Source of the DNA: Perkinsus marinus ATCC 50983
Lineage: Eukaryota; Perkinsozoa; Perkinsida; Perkinsidae
Length of the DNA: 64,000 nt
Assembly: GCF_000006405.1 (NCBI RefSeq)
Contig: NW_003211409.1
Location: forward strand, 482,867 to 546,866
Reading direction: 5' to 3'
Both the position numbers and the translations under genes were made by a program. Shown here piece after piece: positions 40,001-55,402 of this stretch. Below the pieces are notes generated by a model. That model ran no database searches and was not told the DNA's origin. It saw nothing but the letters and a program-made list of their open reading frames with translations. The stretch's first letter is position 1. The number at the start of each line of letters is the position of its first letter.

Positions 40001-40509
40001 GGGATGTGCATTGGATCATTTTTGACTTGAATGATATTTGTTCTATTATTAGTCCGTAGTGGTACTACCACCGGACTCCGAGTCTTGCAGTCTACCCAGA
40101 TCTTGTCGGTGTGCTGCTTTGTTCATGTAACGATATTGATTTCACACAGGAGCACTCTTGTCAAACATGCAGTAGCACGCCCGTAAATGCTAAAATCTCC
40201 CTTATGTTGGTGTTGGGTTCTCGAGTATCCAGTGGTGAGTTCCCAGTAATTGTCGCCCAGTACTTGCCGTCGTCAGAGCATCTCATGTGTGGTATGGGTT
40301 GCAATCCCAGGCTAGTCCATGCAATGTCCACTTCGGTCTGAGCTTTAGTCGCCTTGTTATCATAGCGGCACTATGAATAATCGTCAGGCGCTATACGTCT
40401 CCTTCGTTTGCGACCGACATAGGTAACATGTGTAGCTCGTTGGGTTAAAGACGCTTCGAGATGTCGGGGGTGGGAATCGATCCTGGGACCTTTGCAGTTG
40501 TGCTTAGTG
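40001..40509. other. Upstream region of ISWI
   Basis: No protein-coding frame with support. It contains a tRNA-like stretch at about 40428-40495, directly before the first ISWI exon. Confidence 0.5.
40428..40495 (+). other. Degenerate tRNA-like sequence upstream of ISWI
   Basis: GTGTAGCTCGTTGGGTTAAA is a strong D-arm/A-box. GGGAATCGATCC, 27 nt later, is a poor T-arm. A CTTTGCAG acceptor-like end follows, 14 bp before the ISWI ATG. It looks like a tRNA-derived fragment, not a gene. Confidence 0.4.
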
Positions 40510-46668
<6,159 letters not shown>

Positions 46669-47318
46669 CTCTATTATATCGTCTCCAAGCGCTGCCGTTC
46701 ACAGCGGGAACGTTTGGTCTCACTGTATAAACTGTTTGTCATATTTGCACGTTGCACAGTTCTTTAGCGTTTTCGCGCTACATCTGCCGTACTGGGTCGC
46801 GTTGGTAGTAGTATGTGGTTGACACGCTGCGGGGCTCGAAATAGAAGAAAGAGAGGGATAACACATGTGGGAGAGATCGTGACTATTCTCAGTAAACTGA
46901 GGTTATTTGCACTGTAGAACTGTATCGGGTGGTTGTGTACTTGAGTGCTATCACACAACATTTCCTTGCAATGATCGAAGGCCTGATTTATCCTCGATGT
47001 ACGATACTGCTGTCACATCCATAAGGGAAGTGGTGGGAACTTCTCCGCCGAGCTTATTTAGATGGTCTACGAGGCATGAGGATGCCTGGCTGATAGACCT
47101 TGTATGTGAAATTAGTTGGTAAGGAGAGGACGCAGTTACACTATGACCTCTAAGCTCATGTCTTTACTCGGACTTGTCTCCAGAAGCGATAAGAAGTTCG
47201 AAGCTCTAAACTACCATACAAACGCAACACTCAAGTCGAGCGGAAATAAATCTAAGCTTGGGTCCAGAAGACCCTCCACTGCTAAAAGAGAATGAAGTTA
47301 GACTCGTCAGCCAGACAC
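46669..47318. other. Intergenic region between convergent ISWI and MDH
   Basis: It holds the two 3' ends only. No RNA gene, repeat or supported ORF is seen. Confidence 0.5.
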
Positions 47319-48272
47319 CTACTGGTCGGCGAAATCGATTCCTCTTTGAATATCTCCCTTGAGCTTGTCACACACCTCCTTGAGTCGTTTAGACTCATGA
47401 TCGTTGAGATCCTTGATCTCGTGCACCTTCAGCAAACCATCAGGACCAAAGTCGCACTTATAGGCGAAGAAAGGCAGGTCTCCATAAGGCACATTGACGA
47501 AAGCGCAGGCAGAAGTGGTACTCCCTCTCAACCCGCGAATAACGACATCGGCGAACTTGGCAGCCGCCAGAGCCATGGCAAGAGTGGCAGATCCAGAACC
47601 AGCCTTGGCGTTGACGACATCGGTGCCGGCATTCTGAACGTGAGAGTCCAAAGCGAGGACAGTTTCGTGATCAATCTTGACCGTGGGAGTGCACTGCGAG
47701 AAAACAGGCATGATGGTCACACCAGCATGGCCACCGATGACAGGGACGTCAACCTTGCTCACATCTAGGCCGAACTTCTCTGCGACGAACGTGTTAGCCC
47801 GAACAACATCCAAAAGGGAGACTCCAATCACCTTGCGATGATCGTAAACACCGGCTTTCTTATATACTTCGGCAACGATGGGGACCGTAGAGTTGACGGG
47901 ATTGGTCACGATGAGGAGTAAGGCCTTGGGGGCATACTGAGCACTAGCCTTAGCAAGATCGCGTACGATACCCGCGTTGATACTGAAGAGATCGTCCCTG
48001 GTCATACCAGGCTTGCGAGGAACCCCAGCAGTAATGATGACAACGTCAGAGCCTTTGAGAGCCGCCTCGATCTCCTCCATACCAGCGTAGCCCTTCACTT
48101 GGGCGGGTGTGTTGATGTGACTTACATCCGCAGCAACACCGGCAGCAGGGGTACGAGCTTGGGGAATATCGTACAGAGCCAACTCGGTTATCATTGGGTT
48201 CATCTTCAACAACAGAGCCAGCGGCTGACCAATACCACCTGAAGCACCGAGCAAGGCAACCTTAGTCGACAT
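47319..48272 (-). CDS. MDH: Malate dehydrogenase (NAD), intronless
   Basis: 317 residues, full length for the mitochondrial/glyoxysomal and gamma-proteobacterial MDH type. [15 protein letters not shown] (residues 9-23) is the NAD-binding loop. [13 protein letters not shown] holds the two substrate arginines, VTNPVNS the conserved Asn, and [16 protein letters not shown] the catalytic His. It interconverts malate and oxaloacetate. The protein begins MSTKVALLG with no room for a cleavable presequence and ends DFADQ, which is not a peroxisomal tail. A cytosolic location is therefore inferred, unless an upstream exon exists. It has no intron, unlike nearly all its neighbours. Confidence 0.96.
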   Translation of the reverse strand: MSTKVALLGASGGIGQPLALLLKMNPMITELALYDIPQARTPAAGVAADVSHINTPAQVKGYAGMEEIEAALKGSDVVIITAGVPRKPGMTRDDLFSINAGIVRDLAKASAQYAPKALLLIVTNPVNSTVPIVAEVYKKAGVYDHRKVIGVSLLDVVRANTFVAEKFGLDVSKVDVPVIGGHAGVTIMPVFSQCTPTVKIDHETVLALDSHVQNAGTDVVNAKAGSGSATLAMALAAAKFADVVIRGLRGSTTSACAFVNVPYGDLPFFAYKCDFGPDGLLKVHEIKDLNDHESKRLKEVCDKLKGDIQRGIDFADQ

Positions 48273-49187
48273 TTACTCCGACAGAACTACGGGTCTGAAC
48301 TGCGAAGGAAATTGTACGGCAATTTCTGAGCCAATGAGCAATCGCACTTCGTCATTTTCGCCCGCGCCCGCGTGCAAGTGGACCTGCGTACAACACTGAT
48401 GAGTCACTAAGCCTGCCTGTTCTCCCTGCGTGCTGAAGGCCGAGCCGACGCTGAAGCAACCTCACATGGTAGACGTCAAGAGAAAACTGATTTTCTATCC
48501 GAAATTCCTTCTGTATCCAGAGAAGGAAAAGACTATCCCAAGGAATCTATAGAAAGCTTGTTCATGCGTGCAAAAGCTTCTCATCAACCATGTATGCGGG
48601 AAGGAACTTGTGGTATGAGTCTGTGTTTTACCCTGTGCGGCATCCCGCCTCCTCTAGCTCCGAGGCTTGACTGAGCGTTAATCGCTCCGTTCGACCATTA
48701 TTGGCAAACTTCGATGGATGTTCGTGCAACTTTGAGTGTGCGGATTGCTTAGATAGACAGGTTGCCGCGAGCCGAAAGATCCATTTGCCAGAACAGACCC
48801 CCTTACAAGGCAGGCGCGTTTGTGGACTATTTTGAGAATTACCGTTGACGCTCCTGCCAACCTTGTCGGCCGCAGCAGAGTGTTATCTGATAGCTGTATC
48901 CACCTTTGGGATTGCGTTGCCAGGGTCACTAGCATCGACTACCTCAAGTATCAGTCGATGACCCGATCGCGACTCCGAGTAGATCCGTCCACAAACATCA
49001 ACGCGGCTCTACGCCACATGCAACACATAGCATATGTCTCCGTCCAACTGAAGGACGAGGCCCCGATCGGGATGCCATGACTTCTTACAGAGTTTAGGTT
49101 TCAGGCAGATGTCAATATCCCTTATCAGTTCTCTTACAACACCATCGAGTCCGCATTCCTTTAGAAACTATATTTACGTGGGATGAG
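48273..49187. other. Upstream of MDH and downstream of CPSF30
   Basis: It contains the MDH promoter and the CPSF30 3' end. A plus-strand ORF at 48820-49080 has no domain and no splice context, so I do not call it. Confidence 0.45.
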
Positions 49188-51437
49188 TTATTCGTCCCTA
49201 CGAGGACGCTTCCTTTCTCGACTACGGTCTCTGTGGTCTCGATCGGAAGGTCTACGATCCCTCCTATCTCTTTCCCGATGCTCTCGCCCATGACCTCTCT
49301 CACGATCACCATCACGATCTGAGAACACAAGGCAGCATTCTCCGCTAGCCGGGATGAGGAGCTCCAGCATACCTCTCCCAGAACGAGATGAATGTCTGTC
49401 AAAGTCGCGGTCCTCTTCCTTCATAGGAGCTCCCCAACCACGACTCAAGTTCCCTCCTGAGAAAAATCAATACTCGCCTGGAAGCCCCTAGTGGTCTCAC
49501 GTGAGGAAGGCTCCCGCCAACTGCGAGCATCTCCCCAACTACTCCGTCCCTGTTCCGATCGAGAGCTATGAGATTCTCTATCGCCTGAGATGAGAAGTAG
49601 TGAAAAACGCTCCCACTGACTGAACCTACGAGACGATGATCGCCTACGATGACTGCGATCAGCTCTATTCCAACTCCATTCACTTCTACCCCTGAGACCA
49701 ACATATGGATACCTTCAATTGAGCCTTACAACGTACCTGTCATCTCCACCTTTGCCATGCGGAGCTGCCCAGCTCGCCGCCGCCGCGCCGGATGGTCTAC
49801 CAATATGCATGAAAACGAATGGCCCGCCGTGGATGTTGGTACCTATTGGCAGGAGCCTGATGCCTTAAGGCAGCCCAGCCACTCGGACTCTTCTGTGCTT
49901 CGCCGTCCTACACCCATGAGGAAGGTGACTTTGTGGAATAAAATCCCCCAGGCTTACGTGATGCCCTCTCACAGGAGCTCCCCATCCGGAATTCGCTTCT
50001 GAGCTCTCTGGCTTGGCGCTCCAAGCACTAGCCGATCCTTGAGCGGCCCAACCTGAACATACAGGGGGAATGCGAACCAACTACAACATCACTGATCCAC
50101 CTCCTGAGTCCTGTTTGCCAGGAGCTCCCCATGCGCCTAACAATGACATGAATTATCACGTGAACGAATAACTCCGACGGTCAAACCTCTGGGATTATCT
50201 CCGACAGGCGGTCGCCATGACTGCTGTCCTGGTGGGGGAGGAGGCGGCGGGGAAGGTGCTCTCATAGCTGGCGGTGGTGGCGGGGGAGGAGGCGGAGGCG
50301 GGGGCGCAACTCCTCCCTGCATGGCTGATAACCTGGACGGACCTCACGAGGATTCTCAACCAACCGAAGCCTCGTCTACCTAGTATCTACACGGCCGCCG
50401 GGTGGAGGAGGTGGAGGCGGTGGTGGCTGTTGTCGATTAGGCTTGAGCTCTTGGATGGAAGTCCTCAATAGGTCCTCGGGCATTCTAGGGACGAACTCAA
50501 AGACGTTAGGCACGCATTCACGAAGATACCAGTCGGGCACCAAATCAGGCAGCATCTGCCGACCATGTCTGAGGCGATAGTGTTACTCCTGATGACTAGG
50601 CCCGAACATGGACAAGCCTACTTCTCATGCCGTAGTCTGCACATGTTGCCCAAACGACAAAATCCGTATTTATATCTGCCAGCAGGGTTGTGTTACTGTA
50701 GATGCGGTATAAACTATCACTTTTGACATTCTACGGTTTCTATGTCGTGGCGGAGCTCGCAGTCCTTCTCAGTGCAGCGACCGTGTTTAACCCAGGCCAC
50801 GCACTCAGGCATCCGGTTGACATCATATCTAAGGTCCACGACCAAATGATACGGATCTGGTTCGATCATCAACAGCCTCACTGATGCAGGAAATCACATT
50901 TGTCTCCTTTCATACACAAAGTCTTCAGCCAATGCTTGCACACGCTGAAGTACCTGCCTCTTGTTCCTGGTCTCGACTCCAACGAGCCTACAACAGAGCC
51001 ATCGGAGGGGTAGTACAATCAACCATAAACATCTCCGTTCAAGGACGCACCTAGACTGCCGACCTCCTTCAGCATGGCTTCACCCTTCACTTCATCAATG
51101 GCGCGAAGATCTTCCTCGAAATCAAACTCAAGAGCATCTGTCGATGCAGCTTATAATCCATCATGGTACCACCCTAATACCTTCATCTGTGACGTCTGTC
51201 TCCGCCTCTTCCCATGATCCCTCCTCAGTGATAGGAGAGGGCAGAAAAGTGGCGTTCCGGTTGGCAGAGGGCGGTGGAGTGACCGGCGGTGGGGGCTGGA
51301 ATTGCGTACGAGGCTGCGAGGTCAGGTCAAGCCACCACTCAGTAGCTCCTCATTACCTGCATCATCTTCCCCGGCGGCAGAGGAGGTGGTGGAGGTTGAT
51401 TCGGAGTGGCAGGCTGTGGTGGGAGAAAAGAGGCCAT
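49188..51437 (-). CDS. CPSF4: CPSF30 (CPSF4/Yth1) polyadenylation factor, three-finger type
   Basis: It recognises the poly(A) signal within the cleavage and polyadenylation complex. The start at 51437 gives a Pro-rich N-terminus (MASFLPPQPATPNQPPPPP). After FDFEEDLRAIDEVKGEAMLK come three CCCH fingers: CKHWLKTLCMKGDKCDFLH (about 50885-50945), CVAWVKHGRCTEKDCELRH (about 50750-50810) and YKYGFCRLGNMCRLRH (about 50610-50660). QYDVNRMPEC, the standard linker of CPSF30 fingers, joins the first two. A conserved block (DLVPDWYLRECVPNVFEFVP) follows, then long poly-Pro runs and an Arg/Asp-rich tail ending KRPRRDE at 49188. Three fingers, without the first and last of the animal five, is the plant-like arrangement. 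No YTH domain is seen. Intron borders in the Pro-rich and tail regions are approximate. Confidence 0.85.
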
Positions 51438-51554
51438 AACGAAAATCGAAGTCCTGTCGAACTGACACCCACTGCGCACCATACTGCATAGCAACACAAG
51501 ACAACTTTTAAGCAGTAATGGACGTAATGGTACCGTTGATACGTGATATAATTA

Positions 51555-52686
51555 TCAACGGGGCTGCATAGGAACTGGACACCAGTCCCAATAGTCCCGT
51601 TCGCTCAGCGCAGTATGGTTGGGATCATACCTGATCACAACCTCTTATGGCTGGTAGAGGGGGCACGTCATTTACCGATGTGGAGGAAGTGTGGTACCCC
51701 GCTGGATCTCTTCAATTATTCCAAACTTATCGAACATCTGAGCCAGCTAAATCTCGAAACTAGCGCCCGACTATAGCCGCTACCTCCTCGGATCATTTAG
51801 GGTTGTGGAACTTCCTATTCGCCATCAAGAAGGTATGAACATATCTGCCAGCCTCAGCCTGCTTTTTGAGGATCGCTATATTCCTCCAAGCTGATATATA
51901 GTGAAGGTAACCAACACCCTACAGTAGTACCATTCGTCGAGCATCTCCCCTCAGCATTAGTCCGAACTTGTCGGAGATACCTGAAACCATAATGGTGAGC
52001 TCGATGGGTCTGTACGGTACTACATATGGGCATCGGGGGCGTCTAGTACCCGTTCCACCTCCTCTGGTGTTGACGGCTCGCTTGAAGGTGAGCCCAGTGA
52101 TACTGACACTGACTCGCTATCGGGTTGCGTTCGCCTCATCTCGGTCGCCGCAGTATCTCTAGCCCCACTCTGACCACAGGCATCAGCTGCTACGGGCTGA
52201 GGGGTGTCCTCCGGTTCGACTGACCAGTCCTGGAAACACTCTGCTGAACAGAACAAGGCGGTCGAGCCGGGGCCGATACCTCCACGACTTCGGATCGCAT
52301 AGTGTCATCATCACCGTCACTCCGCCGCTCAGAGGCCTCTCGTTGTCTCCCATCACCACACCTTTCGTGAGACTTTTCCAGCGACACACTCCCTGCAGAC
52401 TTAGAAGATTTGGCACTGAAAATTGATGGCGGAACGTGGCCATACTCAGAGGGCCATTCCTCTGAAATTTGTGATCGTACGGCGAAATCTAAGCATAACC
52501 CTCTGCGATTCGAAAGAAGTCTACTGCTTTCTGTATACTTCACTAGCAGATAAGCCGCTGCCACCTCTACTACCTTGAGCCTTCACCTGTGGAGGGCACG
52601 GAAACAGTCTTTTTATTGCTCTCACTATCGCTGTCGGGATCGCTGAACGACTCCGAACTACCGCTGAAGTAGCCTCCTAGCATCAT
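51555..52686 (-). CDS. SAP30BP: SAP30BP/HCNGP-like protein
   Basis: The start at 52686 (MMLGGYFSGSSESFSDPDSD) gives an acidic Ser-rich N-terminus like that of SAP30BP. A 46-nt intron follows the residues EVVE. C-terminal exons carry the HCNGP signature: a basic helix (ILKKQAEAGRYVHTFLMANR), KFHNPKLAQMFDKFGIIEE, GTTLPPHRYDP and DYWDW, with TGA at 51555-51557. The order K-x-F-x-NP ... F-x-I-x-E ... GT-x-P ... YDP matches the domain. In humans SAP30BP acts as a splicing cofactor for a subset of short introns and also binds SAP30. It lies 117 bp upstream of the co-oriented CPSF30 gene. Middle exon borders were chosen by frame and are moderately certain. Confidence 0.75.
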
Positions 52687-53008
52687 GATCCTACTAGTAT
52701 AGAAACCTGAATTCAATACATTTGCTGCCCGAGGCGGGTCTAGCTTTCCAGAGGTGCTTTCTTGCCTGGCATCACTCGGAGAGTGGTATTATCCCATACA
52801 CCAACTCACAACACAACAGGGATATGCAGTATGGAAGACATAGTTCTATTACTAATAAACTACCCACCTCCCTAGCGATCTGCCTTGGACATGGGCGCCC
52901 GGATAGTACCCTGCTGTCGCATCAGCACAACCAACAAGCCTCCACCGTATCGGCACTGTAACGTGGCCGCCAAGATCACTATAGTCACTTCTGTTGCATT
53001 TCAGAGTG
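52687..53008. other. Intergenic region
   Basis: Short spacer between co-oriented genes; presumably the promoter of the SAP30BP-like gene. Nothing else is seen. Confidence 0.4.
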
Positions 53009-53758
53009 TTAAGAGCGGACGTACACCTTCGGAGCCGCAGAGAATGATTCGTTCGAGTTCCGCTTCTCTCGAACCTCTGATAGACCGGAAATTTCCTCCT
53101 TAGCGTCGCCTCTCAAAAATGTCATTACAGCCTTCAAGATTCGCGTTGCCCACACTGCGGAGATTCCCAGGATCACCAGACAACTAATTTTGACTTCTAC
53201 TGGAGTGGTGGGACTGTCACAAAGCCACGTCGCCATATATGGTGCAATGACCATTCGACCAACCAGAAATAAGACGGCAAAAATCGCCTGCGAGGCCAAT
53301 GCCAGAAACGAACCTTCTGGAGCTAGTCCTGTTTGGAAAAGGTAGAGCCAAGGAGTAGAGAGCTCAGCAACGAATAAGAACCAAGCGAGTTGGTAACCAC
53401 CGTAACCAGAATGCAAGGCTGCGAATTGACCCCATACTACCGTGATATGGTGGCAGGACCCTTCGAAGTCTCGGAGCACGGTGAGACATAGTACAGCATC
53501 CACCACAAAGTAGGAGAGGGAGAAAGCAAGCATGTTGGCCTGGAACTGTGTTGAGGGATCAACAAAGTTCCATTCATCTTTTAACAGGATCCAACCACAC
53601 CAGATGGATATTATAATCGAGTGGGTCACGGACATACAGCCTGAGGCCTGGAAGGGAGTCAGCGTGCTGCCCTTGGCCGTCGCAACATATATTGCCGCGA
53701 AGAAACCCAGTGACAATAGCGTGGTTCGGAGGTCCCAGCTGGGGGATGGATCGAACAT
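53009..53758 (-). CDS. TLC-domain membrane protein, paralogue 1
   Basis: 249 residues, intronless, with six or seven hydrophobic segments. The TLC-domain core is visible: SYFVVDAVLCLTVLRDFEGS, then the HH pair of CHHITVVWG, and FVAELSTPWLYLFQTG. TLC proteins act in membrane lipid composition or sphingolipid synthesis. This one lacks ceramide-synthase features (no Lag1 motif) and is closer to the TLCD group. The C-terminal tail after about residue 215 is hydrophilic. Its tandem neighbour upstream has the same layout. Confidence 0.85.
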   Translation of the reverse strand: MFDPSPSWDLRTTLLSLGFFAAIYVATAKGSTLTPFQASGCMSVTHSIIISIWCGWILLKDEWNFVDPSTQFQANMLAFSLSYFVVDAVLCLTVLRDFEGSCHHITVVWGQFAALHSGYGGYQLAWFLFVAELSTPWLYLFQTGLAPEGSFLALASQAIFAVLFLVGRMVIAPYMATWLCDSPTTPVEVKISCLVILGISAVWATRILKAVMTFLRGDAKEEISGLSEVREKRNSNESFSAAPKVYVRS

Positions 53759-53844
53759 GATTAAAAACTCCTAAAGCGACAAGATGGCCCGATTCCGAAT
53801 ATCATTTAATGGTTGACGATCCAACTTTACCCAGTTATAGAGAA

Positions 53845-53945
53845 ATGTCGGACCCCTGGATCGAACCGGGGAGGAGAGCATCGCGACCTGTAGCATGCAC
53901 CATACAGTCTGGGACTCCCAGACTGGGAGGCCAAGTCCCAACTCG
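53845..53945 (-). other. tRNA-like sequence between the TLC paralogues
   Basis: On the minus strand CCCCGGTTCGATCCAGGGG forms a strong T-arm with B-box. The upstream part has the self-complementary CTCCCAGTCTGGGAG, but acceptor pairing is absent. Probably the head of a tRNA-derived SINE or a decayed tRNA. Confidence 0.4.
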
Positions 53946-54050
53946 TCAAGTTGAACTCAACAAATAGGAACAGCATGATGATACTTCCAGGCACGACTAG
54001 TCTAAAATAAGATTTAGTGTGTCCATCATAAGAACTGGCAAACCTTCTCT

Positions 54051-54230
54051 CCAGCGAGCATTTAATATTATAAGAAACAAACACTGTGTGACGACGCTCA
54101 ACAATTCAGCAACCGGTAGATCCGGCGAAATTGGCGAGCCTCTTGCCCAGCGAACAAGTAATATTATAAGAAAAGAACAATGTGCGATGGTCACTCCATT
54201 CAGCAGCCGGTAGATCCAGCAACGATCGAG
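54051..54230. repeat. 96-bp tandem duplication at the 3' end of TLC paralogue 2
   Basis: CCAGCGA and TAATATTATAAGAAA recur with an offset of 96 bp (54051 and 54147). The duplicated part includes the last codons (AGSTGC and stop) of paralogue 2, so a second copy of that tail lies downstream of the gene. Confidence 0.8.
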
Positions 54231-54958
54231 TCGGAAGCCTCGGCTCCTTCCCCAGTCGCCTTCTGAGTCGACACCAGCTCAGTGAGTGTGTCGAATGCAA
54301 TCCTCATGATGCGTATTGCCCAGAATACTGAAATGGACATCAGCCCGACACATGAAGTTTTGGCTAGAAACGGGACCTCTCCATTTAACAGCAGATGATA
54401 AGACATAAGAGTTCCGGCACCAAGACGCCCACCAATGAACAAGACCGCGAACAACGCCTGAGAGACTAGCGCGCCTATGCCCCCAGCGGGAACGAACCCA
54501 GTCTCGAAAGAGTAAAGGAATGGCGACGAAAGCTCGGCGATGAACAAGAAGGCGATGATGATGTAACCGGACAGACCAGTGTATAAGACTCCAATCTCTC
54601 CAACGACGCAGAAAGCGTGATGTAGGGTAGACTCCCAGTCCTTAGAGACAGAGACACAGAGAATGATGTCAACCACGAAGTAACCAAGAGAGACGGCTAG
54701 CAGAGTTGCTTCCTCTGGGGAGGAAGGCCCACTGACTGTGGGCTCATCACGCATCAGGATCGAACCGCCCCAGAATATGCAGCCCAGTGCATGCGTCAGT
54801 GACATCACGACTGTCGCTGACCAGAGATCTGGCGTGTACCGGCGTGCCATTGAACATACTGTTGCGAAGAATACAGTAGAACATAAAGAAAGGCCTATGG
54901 ACCAGGTTGGAGCGGGATGGAATCCAGCAGGATCCACAACATGGGAGTCGATAGGCAT
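54200..54958 (-). CDS. TLC-domain membrane protein, paralogue 2
   Basis: 252 residues, intronless and hydrophobic throughout. GYFVVDIILCVSVSKDWEST, then HHAFCVVGE and FIAELSSPFLYSFETG match the TLC core of paralogue 1 segment by segment. The N-terminal MPIDSHVVDPAGFHPAPTWS precedes the first membrane segment. The stop is at 54200-54202. It is a tandem duplicate of the gene at 53009-53758. A TLCD-type role in membrane lipid handling is inferred from the family. Confidence 0.85.
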   Translation of the reverse strand: MPIDSHVVDPAGFHPAPTWSIGLSLCSTVFFATVCSMARRYTPDLWSATVVMSLTHALGCIFWGGSILMRDEPTVSGPSSPEEATLLAVSLGYFVVDIILCVSVSKDWESTLHHAFCVVGEIGVLYTGLSGYIIIAFLFIAELSSPFLYSFETGFVPAGGIGALVSQALFAVLFIGGRLGAGTLMSYHLLLNGEVPFLAKTSCVGLMSISVFWAIRIMRIAFDTLTELVSTQKATGEGAEASDSIVAGSTGC

Positions 54959-55402
54959 AGGAATGAAATTATGAGCTGAGGGGTTCTACACCTTTTCCCG
55001 ACCTTTTCTAAGAATCACCACTTCAAGTTCATATACTGCCGTTCCAATCTCTGGTCACACTTGTCCATTTCATTCTTTTCCAAACCGATTTCAGCGACAG
55101 ATAAATCAACTCACTTGTTATAAACGAAATACTGAATACGAATTCAGTTGTGCCACGTGTGACAGTGATGAAATATCTACAGATGATATTAGTATGTGAC
55201 CGATATCGATCACAGCATGACATCCACTGCCAGACCGGAAGCGCACCAAGCTGACCCGACAAACCCAACATTCATCTCGAATATCATGAGACTGGAGTAC
55301 TACACACTTCCACCTTACATCGTGCGGAAGTTCTGGAACGATTGCTAAGACAAATCAACTTCATAACATGACTACTTTATCCAATCAGAATGTATTAAAA
55401 AT

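Noticed and set aside
48820-49080. Plus-strand 86-codon ORF
   Set aside because: No ATG-proximal context, no domain, and it is isolated between two minus-strand genes.
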